In this document: positions 1 through 13,692 of the stretch, in pieces
Layout of the letters: each line of letters begins with the position of its first letter
Position numbering within the stretch: the stretch's first letter is position 1
Assembly: GCA_964549765.1 (NCBI GenBank)
Contig: CAZJWR010000077.1
Coordinates: 1-14,756, forward strand
Source: CAZJWR01 sp964549765
Lineage (GTDB): Bacteria; Zixibacteria; MSB-5A5; GN15; JAAZOE01
Length of the DNA stretch: 14,756 bases
Direction: 5' to 3'
Program-made: the position numbers and the translations under genes
The notes under the pieces: model-generated
The model's input: the letters and a program-made list of their open reading frames with translations, nothing else
Told to the model about the DNA's origin: nothing
The model's database searches: none

Positions 1-55
1 CGATCGTCCCCACGTTTACATGCGGCTTCTTCCGCTCAAATTTCGCCTTGGCCAT
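1..55 (-). CDS. tuf: Elongation factor Tu, N-terminal fragment (cut by window edge)
   Basis: EF-Tu is the GTPase that carries aminoacyl-tRNA to the ribosome. Only the first 18 codons are visible, reading MAKAKFERKKPHVNVGTI, which is the characteristic EF-Tu beginning just before the G1 loop (HVDHGKT, outside the window). The start is ATG at 55 with a GAGG ribosome binding site six bases upstream. It follows fusA by 29 bases, the usual last place in the str operon, and no promoter or terminator is visible in that gap. It is translated in the same direction as all other genes. A second tuf end lies at the other edge of the window. Identity as EF-Tu is very likely from sequence and position together; the rest of the gene cannot be judged. 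Confidence 0.95.
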   Translation of the reverse strand, partial: MAKAKFERKKPHVNVGTI

Positions 56-84
56 GATCTACCTCATCACCCTCTTCTCTATGG

Positions 85-2163
85 TTAGTTATTAACTCCA
101 ATCCTCATACGATTGGTCACCTCTTCGGGAACCGGCTGGTACGACGAGAATTGCATGGTAAACAGCGCCCGGCCCTGCGACAGGTTGCGCAACCTGGTGG
201 CATAACCGAACATTTCCGCCAGCGGTACTCTGGCGTCGATGACCTGCATTTTATTCCGGGGATTAAGCCCCGCGATGTGGGCCCGCCGCCCATTGAGATC
301 GTTCATCACGCTGCCGGCATAATCCTCCGGCACGATCACCTCGACCTCCATGACGGGCTCGAGCAGGACCGGCGCGGCTTGTTCGGCGGCCTTATGGAAG
401 GCTCGCGAGGCCGCCACGCTGTAAGCCAATTCGGTGGAATCGACCTCATGATAAGAACCGTCGAGGAGCGTCACCTTGACCCCGATCAGGGGATTTCCGG
501 CGATCGGCCCGCTCTGCACGGCCTCTTTGACGCTCTTTTGAATGGCGGGAACGAATTCCCGCGGAATTTTGTCGGCAGCGGCGACGTTCTCGAATACAAA
601 TCCCGTATCATTCTCAAGCGGCTCGACTGAAAGCACCACATGTCCGTATTGCCCTTTGCCGCCCGACTGCCGGATAAATTTTTCTTCCGCCGTCTGGCGG
701 ATGGTGATCGTTTCTTTGTAGGCCACCCACGGCGCGCCGACATTGGCCTTGACCTGGAATTCCCGCAGCAAACGATCCGCCAGAATCTCCAGATGCAGCT
801 CGCCCATGCCGGATATGATCGTCTGGCCGGTTTCTTCGTTGACGCTCACCTTGAAGGTGGGGTCCTCTTCGGCCAACCGGTTCAACGCTTCGGCCAGCTT
901 TTCCTGCTCGGCCAATGATTTGGGTTCGATGGCGACGCTGACGACCGGCTCGGGGAACGTCATCAGTTCCAGCTCGATGGGGTGCTTGGTATCGCACAAG
1001 GTATGCCCGGTAGCGGTTTTCCGAAAACCGACGACGGCGACGATATCGCCCGCCTGGGCCATCGGAATATCCTCACGTTTGTTGGCATGCATACGCAAGA
1101 TGCGCGCCACCCGCTCCTTCATGCCGATGGTCGGATTCTGCACATACGTCCCGGTCCGCACCTGTCCGGAATACACGCGCATATAGGTCAATCGTCCGAC
1201 GTGAGGATCACTCATTATCTTAAACGCCACTCCACACATGGGTTCGTTTATATCTGCATGCCGTTCTATTTCTTTCGGCAAACCCGGAATATGACCTTTT
1301 ATGGGTGGCTTGTCAAGCGGGGAAGGAAGAAAATCGACGATGGCATCCTGCAAAAATTGCACCCCTTTATTGCGGAAGGAGGAACCGCATAGGACAGGAA
1401 TGATGGACACGTCCAAACAGGCTCGGCGAATCGCCGACCGGATTTCATCGGCCGAGATCGGCTGTTCCGACAGGAATTTTTCGAGCAGGGTATCGTCGTA
1501 TTCGGAGATCGCCTCGAGCATTTTTTCCCGGGCCAGGTTGGCTTCCTCCCGCATGTCGTCGGGGACGTCGATATCCTCGAAAGTGCGGCCGAATGAAGCC
1601 TCTTCATATACGCGGTATGTCATCGTGATTAGGTCGATCAAACCGGTGAACAAATCGCCTTCGCCGGCGGGAATCATAATCGGCACCGGGTTGGCGCCGA
1701 GCTTGTCGCGCATCTGGTGGACGGTCCCCTTGAAATCGGCCCCGACGCGGTCCATCTTGTTGACGTAGGCCACGCGAGGAACTTCGTACTTGTCGGCCTG
1801 GTGCCAGACCGTCTCGGACTGGGGTTCCACACCGCCGACGGCACAGAAAATCGCCACGGCGCCATCGAGCACGCGCAGTGATCGTTCCACCTCCACCGTA
1901 AAATCGACGTGGCCGGGCGTATCGATGATGTTGATCGTCGCGTCCCGCCAAAAGGTGGTCGTCGCCGCCGACGTAATAGTAATACCACGCTCCTTTTCCT
2001 GGTCCATCCAGTCCATGGTTGCGGCGCCCTCATCGACTTCGCCGATCCGGTGGGTCTTGCCGGTATAGTACAAGATCCGCTCGGTGGTGGTCGTCTTACC
2101 GGCGTCGATATGGGCCATTATGCCGATATTACGAATATGTGCCAATGGTGTCTTGCTCGACAT
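85..2163 (-). CDS. fusA: Elongation factor G
   Basis: EF-G is the cytoplasmic GTPase that moves tRNAs and mRNA through the ribosome after peptide bond formation, and helps RRF split ribosomes. The protein has 692 residues, a normal length. GTPase motifs are all visible: AHIDAGKT (17-24), RGIT (59-62), DTPGH (81-85), NKMD (135-138) and a GSS loop further on. Domains II to V follow, with the family sequences GMGELHLEI and, in domain IV, GKGQYGHV, and the C-terminal LNGRRAHI segment. I chose the ATG at 2163 because an AGGG site lies six bases upstream and the family N-terminus starts there. The frame stays open to 2298, but that extra stretch is the structured rpsG-fusA spacer and looks nothing like EF-G. 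It lies between rpsG and tuf, as in a standard str operon. No damage is seen. Confidence 0.98.
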   Translation of the reverse strand: MSSKTPLAHIRNIGIMAHIDAGKTTTTERILYYTGKTHRIGEVDEGAATMDWMDQEKERGITITSAATTTFWRDATINIIDTPGHVDFTVEVERSLRVLDGAVAIFCAVGGVEPQSETVWHQADKYEVPRVAYVNKMDRVGADFKGTVHQMRDKLGANPVPIMIPAGEGDLFTGLIDLITMTYRVYEEASFGRTFEDIDVPDDMREEANLAREKMLEAISEYDDTLLEKFLSEQPISADEIRSAIRRACLDVSIIPVLCGSSFRNKGVQFLQDAIVDFLPSPLDKPPIKGHIPGLPKEIERHADINEPMCGVAFKIMSDPHVGRLTYMRVYSGQVRTGTYVQNPTIGMKERVARILRMHANKREDIPMAQAGDIVAVVGFRKTATGHTLCDTKHPIELELMTFPEPVVSVAIEPKSLAEQEKLAEALNRLAEEDPTFKVSVNEETGQTIISGMGELHLEILADRLLREFQVKANVGAPWVAYKETITIRQTAEEKFIRQSGGKGQYGHVVLSVEPLENDTGFVFENVAAADKIPREFVPAIQKSVKEAVQSGPIAGNPLIGVKVTLLDGSYHEVDSTELAYSVAASRAFHKAAEQAAPVLLEPVMEVEVIVPEDYAGSVMNDLNGRRAHIAGLNPRNKMQVIDARVPLAEMFGYATRLRNLSQGRALFTMQFSSYQPVPEEVTNRMRIGVNN

Positions 2164-2283
2164 GGCAAACCCTACTACCACAACGCAACTTGCAGGTGGC
2201 CGTCCCGCACTCGCGCGACTTCTCAGCAGGGTTAGTCGGCAAGCCGAGGATGACGGTTGGAAACCATGATTCCCGGCAACGGC

Positions 2284-2305
2284 ACCGGCGGCAAACACCG
2301 CCGGT
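2284..2305 (-). other. Strong RNA hairpin in rpsG-fusA spacer
   Basis: An 8-bp perfect stem (ACCGGCGG paired with CCGCCGGT, six-base loop) begins about 13 bases after the rpsG stop in the transcript. No U-run follows, so it does not look like an intrinsic terminator. The rest of the 155-base spacer (2164-2318) holds a 5-bp hairpin at 2236-2247 and a 4-bp hairpin at 2255-2265. No promoter or gene was seen there. A role in mRNA processing, 3'-end protection or S7/EF-G control is inference. Confidence 0.6.
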
Positions 2306-2318
2306 CAGGAATTATCGG

Positions 2319-2789
2319 TTACCACCTAAAGTGTGCGAAAGCCTTGTTGGCTTCGGCCATCTTATGGGTGTCTTCCTTCTTTTTAATTGACGCTCCCTCG
2401 TTACTGGCAGCTGCCATAAACTCGGAAGCAAGTCTCTGGGCCATTGTTTTCTCGCTCCGCCCGCGAGCGTACAGAATCAACCAACGGATCGCGAGGGCGG
2501 TGCGGCGGCTGGCCCGGACCTCCACCGGCACCTGATAGGTGGCGCCGCCGACACGGCGGGACTTGACCTCCAGCACCGGTTTGACATTATTCAACGCTTT
2601 GTGGAACACTTCCAGCCCCGGATTACCGGTCTTGTTCTCGCAGATATCCAGAGCGGAGTAAATAATCGACTCGGCCGTCGACTTTTTCCCCCGCTGCATG
2701 AGATTCCCGATGAACTGGCTGACGACGACATCGCCGTACCGTGAATCCGGCTGCCGGTCCCGTTTTTCCGCCGCTTTTCTCCGAGGCAT
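2319..2789 (-). CDS. rpsG: 30S ribosomal protein S7
   Basis: S7 nucleates assembly of the 30S head by binding the 3' domain of 16S rRNA, and it lies near the E-site tRNA. The protein is 156 residues, typical for bacteria. It begins MPRRKAAEKR and contains the family segments DSRYGDVVVSQFIGNLMQRGKK, RRVGGATYQVPVEV and RRTALAIRWL. The ATG at 2789 has an AAAGG site five bases upstream. It follows rpsL by 27 bases, which is the standard S12-S7 pair. In E. coli S7 represses the str operon by binding the rpsL-rpsG gap; the gap here is too short for an equivalent large fold, so any feedback site may instead be in the 155-base spacer downstream. That last point is inference. Confidence 0.98.
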   Translation of the reverse strand: MPRRKAAEKRDRQPDSRYGDVVVSQFIGNLMQRGKKSTAESIIYSALDICENKTGNPGLEVFHKALNNVKPVLEVKSRRVGGATYQVPVEVRASRRTALAIRWLILYARGRSEKTMAQRLASEFMAAASNEGASIKKKEDTHKMAEANKAFAHFRW

Positions 2790-2816
2790 ACGAACCTTTC
2801 TCTCGTTCTAATTCTC

Positions 2817-3200
2817 TTAGGCCGTCGTCTTTTTGGGCCGTTTGGTTCCGTATTTCGACCGACTCTTGGTGCGGTCGGCCACACCCGATGTATCCATGGC
2901 GCCGCGAATGACATGATAACGGACACCCGGCAGGTCCTTGACACGACCACCTCGGATCAAAACAATCGAGTGCTCCTGGAGGTTGTGCCCTTCGCCCGGG
3001 ATATACGCCGTCACTTCCATCTGATTGGTCAGCCGGACACGGGCCACTTTGCGCAGGGCCGAGTTCGGCTTCTTGGGAGTTGACGTATACACACGAGTAC
3101 ACACGCCCCGGCGCTGAGGACAGCTTTTAAGCGCGGGCGTATTGGTCTTCTCGATAATCTGCTTGCGTCCTCTCCGGATCAACTGATTAATCGTCGGCAC
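2817..3200 (-). CDS. rpsL: 30S ribosomal protein S12
   Basis: S12 sits at the 30S decoding centre and affects accuracy; its mutations give streptomycin resistance. The 127-residue protein aligns from its first residues with the family (MPTINQLIRRGR). It carries TPKKPNSALRK (41-51) with both lysines of the streptomycin loop intact, and GGRVKDLPGVRYHVIRG, whose aspartate is the methylthiolation site in many bacteria. It therefore looks like the streptomycin-sensitive form. The start codon is GTG at 3200, with AAGGAG five bases upstream. An out-of-frame ATG overlaps this GTG. The gene is the first of the str section and has its own promoter in the 74-base gap after rpoC. Identity is certain. Confidence 0.98.
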   Translation of the reverse strand: MPTINQLIRRGRKQIIEKTNTPALKSCPQRRGVCTRVYTSTPKKPNSALRKVARVRLTNQMEVTAYIPGEGHNLQEHSIVLIRGGRVKDLPGVRYHVIRGAMDTSGVADRTKSRSKYGTKRPKKTTA

Positions 3201-3250
3201 ATAGTCTCCTTATGTATCAAACATCTTCCAAATAGCAAAGAAAGCCTTGC

Positions 3251-3274
3251 ATTATACTACGTTAGCTCGGCAAG

Positions 3275-3297
<23 letters not shown>
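3251..3297 (-). promoter_or_regulatory. Sigma70-type promoter for rpsL-rpsG-fusA-tuf, overlapping rpoC stop
   Basis: On the minus strand a -35 box TTGACT (3273-3278) and a -10 box TATAAT (3251-3256) are separated by 16 bases. The rpoC stop codon TGA (3275-3277) lies inside the -35 box. Upstream are a run of seven A (3282-3288) and a run of five T (3290-3294), resembling an UP element, although they encode the last rpoC codons. Transcription would start near 3244-3245, leaving a leader of about 45 bases before rpsL. No terminator separates rpoC from rpsL, so this promoter probably adds to read-through from rpoBC. Confidence 0.82.
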
Positions 3298-7369
<4,072 letters not shown>

Positions 7370-7400
7370 GATATCAGCTCCTTTGCCGTGACCGCGCGGG

Positions 7401-11174
<3,774 letters not shown>

Positions 11175-11211
11175 AACGCATTACCTCCCAAAAAATGTAA
11201 AAGGCCACCGC

Positions 11212-11245
11212 CTCCGCTCCCTGAACCGAACCGGGAACGGCGGAG
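11212..11245 (-). promoter_or_regulatory. Attenuator-like hairpin and U-rich run just before rpoB
   Basis: In the transcript, CTCCGC pairs with GCGGAG (11240-11245 with 11212-11217), and the inner TCCC pairs with GGGA (11233-11236 with 11218-11221) across a three-base bulge. After nine more bases comes a broken U-run, four then six U (11199-11202 and 11190-11195), directly before the GGGAGG ribosome binding site (11184-11189). This resembles a leaky intrinsic terminator. A competing pairing of CCGCC with GGCGG is possible. The CTCC arm could also pair with part of the binding site. Attenuation before rpoB is known in E. coli; the function here is inferred. Confidence 0.45.
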
Positions 11246-11269
11246 CCCAATAACGCATTCAATTTGTTA

Positions 11270-11337
11270 AATACCTGAAAGCCAATTTCTTGTTACTCTA
11301 CCATTCTTCTTAGAGTCGGTTGGGAACCTCAGGTATT
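11270..11337 (-). ncRNA. Predicted structured RNA element in rplL-rpoB spacer
   Basis: This is a cis-acting fold in the transcript, read 11337 to 11270. An outer 9-bp perfect stem (AATACCTGA with TCAGGTATT, 11329-11337 with 11270-11278) encloses two hairpins. The first is a 4-bp stem GGTT/AACC with a CCC loop (11318-11328), abutting the outer stem. The second is a 6-bp stem ACTCTA/TAGAGT with a ten-base loop (11295-11316). About 16 unpaired bases (11279-11294) complete a three-way junction. I do not recognise the family. It could be a ribosomal-protein binding site, an RNase III substrate or an antitermination element. Base pairing is seen directly; function is unknown. Confidence 0.5.
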
Positions 11338-11402
11338 GTTTCTCACACACCGAGATTATCGTTCTCCCCCCCACGGAAGGCCGTTGAGGTCTGATACGTA
11401 GT

Positions 11403-11426
11403 CATCCCGCCCGGACGGGCGGGATG
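11403..11426 (-). other. 10-bp GC-rich hairpin directly after rplL
   Basis: A perfect 10-bp inverted repeat (CATCCCGCCC with GGGCGGGATG, four-base loop) begins three bases after the rplL stop codon. It is not followed by a U-run, so it is not a classical terminator. It may pause polymerase, protect the 3' end of a processed rplL message or mark an RNase cut site. It could also be one copy of a dispersed palindromic repeat, which a single window cannot show. Confidence 0.6.
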
Positions 11427-11429
11427 ATA

Positions 11430-11813
11430 TTATTTAATCTCCACTTGAGCGCCGGCTTCCTGCAATTTGTCGCGGACAGCTTCGGCCTCTTCCTTGGTGA
11501 TTCCTTCTTTGACCTTGCTGGGAGCGCTATCAACAAGCTCCTTGGCTTCCTTGAGGCCAAGACTGGTGATCTCGCGGACGACTTTGATGACCTGGATCTT
11601 CTTGTCGCCGGCGGACTGCAACTCGACGTCGAATTCGGTCTGTTCCTCCGCCACGGCGGCGCCGCCGGCGGGCATGGCCATCGCCGCCATCGGAGCCGCG
11701 GCCGACACGCCGAATTTATCCTGGAGGGCTTTGGAAAGATCAGCCAATTCCAACACCGTCAGATTCTCTATCTTCTCCACGATTTCCGCGATGACTTTGT
11801 TCTCTTCAGCCAC
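11430..11813 (-). CDS. rplL: 50S ribosomal protein L7/L12
   Basis: L7/L12 forms the flexible stalk of the 50S subunit, recruiting EF-Tu, EF-G and other translation GTPases. It is present in several copies per ribosome. The protein is 127 residues: an N-terminal dimerisation domain (about 1-36, MAEENKVIAEIVEKIENLTV), an Ala/Met/Gly-rich hinge (about 37-55), and a C-terminal domain with the conserved DKKIQVIKVVREITSLGLKEAKELVDSAP segment. The start is GTG at 11813 with AAAGGG seven bases upstream. It follows rplJ by 126 bases, a spacer with interleaved inverted repeats. A hairpin follows its stop. The paired L10 binds its N-terminal domain. Identity is certain. Confidence 0.98.
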   Translation of the reverse strand: MAEENKVIAEIVEKIENLTVLELADLSKALQDKFGVSAAAPMAAMAMPAGGAAVAEEQTEFDVELQSAGDKKIQVIKVVREITSLGLKEAKELVDSAPSKVKEGITKEEAEAVRDKLQEAGAQVEIK

Positions 11814-11869
11814 TGTTGTACCCTTTCGTTTAACAGTAAATCTGGTTTAAGGTTCCCGTCTCAGCCCGG

Positions 11870-11923
11870 CATAACCGTTCGGTCCAAATCAGACGATATT
11901 CTCCGGGGGCGGTTATGACCGAA
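11870..11923 (-). other. Interleaved inverted repeats in rplJ-rplL spacer
   Basis: Two inverted repeats interlock in this 126-base spacer (11814-11939). CATAACCG/CGGTTATG (8 bp, 11870-11877 with 11910-11917) and TTCGGTC/GACCGAA (7 bp, 11878-11884 with 11917-11923) are ordered A-B-A'-B'. They could form a pseudoknot or two exclusive folds. Each half is also a small palindrome (ACCG/CGGT), so two short local hairpins are a third option. No promoter or open frame was recognised here. A role in rplJ-rplL expression balance is inference. Confidence 0.45.
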
Positions 11924-11939
11924 TCTATTTCTGTTCCTT

Positions 11940-12467
11940 CTACCCTTCTTTTTCACGGGCGATGGAGTCCACCGTCCCGATCAATTCCCGAATGATGGCG
12001 TCGAGGGTCCCGACAAATCCCGAAATGGGGCCTTCCACGGCCGCCACCAACTGCGACAAGAGAATTTCCCTCGGCGGAAGCTGGGCCAGCCGTTCGACAT
12101 CGGGTCCGGCGAAGGCCTGCCGGTCGACAAAAAATGCCTTAACCTCGGGTTTACTGACCTTGTCGAATTCCTTGTACGCCTCATACAGAATCTTGGCCGG
12201 GACGTTGGGATCGGCGTTGGAGAACGCGACCGCCGTCGGCCCCACCAAATGCGGCAGAAGATCGTCGTATCCGGCATCTTTGGCCGCAATCCGCATCAGC
12301 GTATTCTTGGCGATGATGAACGTGACCCCGCTGGCGCGCAGGTCCCGGCGGAGTTTGTTCATTTGCTCGACATTGAGCCCGGCGTAGTCGGTAATAAAGA
12401 TATTGCCCGCCTTGGTAAACTCTTCTGTGAGTCCCGCCACCAAATCTATTTTTGTTTGAGTAGGCAT
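11940..12467 (-). CDS. rplJ: 50S ribosomal protein L10
   Basis: L10 anchors L7/L12 dimers to 23S rRNA at the base of the ribosomal stalk. The protein is 175 residues. The N-terminal RNA-binding domain includes TDYAGLNVEQMNKLRRDLRASG and IAKNTLMRIA, both typical of the family; the C-terminal helix that holds L7/L12 is the segment after about residue 140 (LDAIIRELIGTVDSIA). The ATG at 12467 has AAGGA eight bases upstream. It starts 13 bases after rplA, so its ribosome binding site begins right at the rplA stop. Many bacteria place an L10-binding leader of over 100 bases before rplJ; there is no room for that here, which suggests coupling to rplA translation and a feedback site elsewhere. Confidence 0.98.
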   Translation of the reverse strand: MPTQTKIDLVAGLTEEFTKAGNIFITDYAGLNVEQMNKLRRDLRASGVTFIIAKNTLMRIAAKDAGYDDLLPHLVGPTAVAFSNADPNVPAKILYEAYKEFDKVSKPEVKAFFVDRQAFAGPDVERLAQLPPREILLSQLVAAVEGPISGFVGTLDAIIRELIGTVDSIAREKEG

Positions 12468-12480
12468 ATCGTCATTCCTT

Positions 12481-13185
12481 CTACTTTTTCAGGTCCGCAA
12501 CAATCGAACCATGGTCGAGTTTCAGACCGACTCCCATCGTGGAACTCATCGCGGCGCTCTTGATGTAAGCGCCCTTGGCCGCCGTCGGTTTGGCTCGGAT
12601 AACGGCTTCGAGAAAAGCGCGGGCGTTATCCACCAACTGCTGCGATTCGAACGATACCTTGCCGATCGAGGACGACATGCCGCCCTGGCGATCTACCCGG
12701 AATTCCATCTTGCCGGCTTTCAGTTCCTTGACTGTCTTGCCGACGTCCATCGTCACCGTCCCCGACTTGGGATTGGGCATCAAGCCGCGGGGACCGAGAA
12801 TTTTACCCAGACGGCCGACCTTGCTCATCATATCCGGCGTCGCAACGATGACGTCGAAATCGAGCCAGCCTTCCTGGATTTTTTTCACCTCGTCGTCGCC
12901 CCCGACGAAATCGGCGCCGGCGTCGCGGGCCTCGATTTCCTTTTCCCCCTGGGCGAAGACGAGAACACGCACCTTCTTGCCGGTGCCGTGCGGCAGCGAA
13001 ACCATGCCGCGAACGATCTGGTCGGCATGACGGGGATCGACTCCGAGCTTGAGGTTGATGTCGACCGATTCGTCGAACCGGACGAAGGTGTTCTCCTTGA
13101 TAAACCCGACCGCCTCTTCAAGCGAGTACTGCTTGACCCGGTCGAGACCTTCTTTTACCTTGCGGTATTTTTTCGAACGTTTCAC
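12481..13185 (-). CDS. rplA: 50S ribosomal protein L1
   Basis: L1 binds the mobile L1 stalk of 23S rRNA and helps release deacylated tRNA; in many bacteria it also represses its own operon. I place the start at GTG 13185, giving 234 residues, the usual length, beginning near KRSKKYRKVKEG. A GGGAG site lies about ten bases upstream. An ATG at 13215 in frame would add ten residues unlike the family. The conserved GRLGKILGPRGLMPNPKSGTV segment and the C-terminal AKGAYIKSAAMSSTMG are present. The 64-base gap after rplK is AT-rich near the rplK stop and holds two short hairpins, 13222-13233 and 13203-13213. One of them might be an L1 site, but no rRNA mimic could be identified. Confidence 0.96.
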   Translation of the reverse strand: MKRSKKYRKVKEGLDRVKQYSLEEAVGFIKENTFVRFDESVDINLKLGVDPRHADQIVRGMVSLPHGTGKKVRVLVFAQGEKEIEARDAGADFVGGDDEVKKIQEGWLDFDVIVATPDMMSKVGRLGKILGPRGLMPNPKSGTVTMDVGKTVKELKAGKMEFRVDRQGGMSSSIGKVSFESQQLVDNARAFLEAVIRAKPTAAKGAYIKSAAMSSTMGVGLKLDHGSIVADLKK

Positions 13186-13249
13186 CGATGTTATTCTCCC
13201 TAGACATACTGTCATGAATAGGTTCGAGCGAACAACAACATATAATATA

Positions 13250-13675
13250 TTATTGTTGCACGGTCACGCCCATGGAACGGCACGTTCCCTCAATGATCCG
13301 AACGGCGGCATCCAGATCGGCGGCATTGAGATCGGGCATTTTCGTTTTCGCTATGTCTTCCAGCTGGGCGCGGGTGATGATGCCGACCTTGGTGCGGTTC
13401 GGCTCACCGGATCCCTTGCCCAAACCGATGGCTTTCTTGATCAATACCGCCGCGGGCGGCGTTTTGGTGATGAAGGTAAACGATTTATCAACGTACACCG
13501 TTATCACCACGGGAATGATCAATCCCGCGTCCTTCTGCGTCCGGGCGTTGAAGGCTTTGCAAAATTCCATGATATTTACGCCGTGCTGGCCGAGCGCCGG
13601 CCCGACCGGCGGAGCGGGATTGGCGTTGCCGGCGGGAATCTGCAATTTTATAAATGTCTGTATTTTCTTTGCCAC
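13250..13675 (-). CDS. rplK: 50S ribosomal protein L11
   Basis: L11 forms, with 23S rRNA, the GTPase-associated centre, the target of thiostrepton, and is needed for stringent-response signalling by RelA. The protein is 141 residues, the normal length. The N-terminal domain shows KIQTFIKLQIPAGNANPAPP followed by VGPALGQHGVNIMEFCKAFN, with the prolines of the thiostrepton site present. The C-terminal rRNA-binding domain is recognisable by the family sequence TPPAAVLIKKA and the ending IIEGTCRSMGVTV. The start is GTG at 13675, with GAGG nine bases upstream. Only 17 bases separate it from nusG, so an L1 control leader before rplK as in E. coli would not fit. It is followed by rplA. Identity is certain. 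Confidence 0.98.
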   Translation of the reverse strand: MAKKIQTFIKLQIPAGNANPAPPVGPALGQHGVNIMEFCKAFNARTQKDAGLIIPVVITVYVDKSFTFITKTPPAAVLIKKAIGLGKGSGEPNRTKVGIITRAQLEDIAKTKMPDLNAADLDAAVRIIEGTCRSMGVTVQQ

Positions 13676-13692
13676 AATCGTCTACCTCGTAC

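Noticed and set aside
2164..2298. 45-residue N-terminal extension of EF-G
   Set aside because: The extra codons translate the hairpin-rich spacer, and the good binding site and family N-terminus are at 2163.
3235..3250. 6-bp hairpin beside the str -10 box
   Set aside because: The predicted transcription start lies inside it, so only half would be in the RNA.
11260..11290. Candidate rpoB promoter TTGGCT-17-TTGAAT
   Set aside because: The -10 box is poor and the bases are better explained as part of the RNA stem.
11230..11300. Resemblance of the rpoB leader to the 23S rRNA GTPase centre (TTGGCTT, ATTTAA and GCGT blocks in similar order)
   Set aside because: The pairing partners needed for the two rRNA hairpins are missing, so the likeness is probably chance.
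13186..13215. ATG start for rplA at 13215
   Set aside because: It adds ten residues unlike L1, and would put the GGGAG binding site inside the gene; the GTG at 13185 gives the usual 234 residues.
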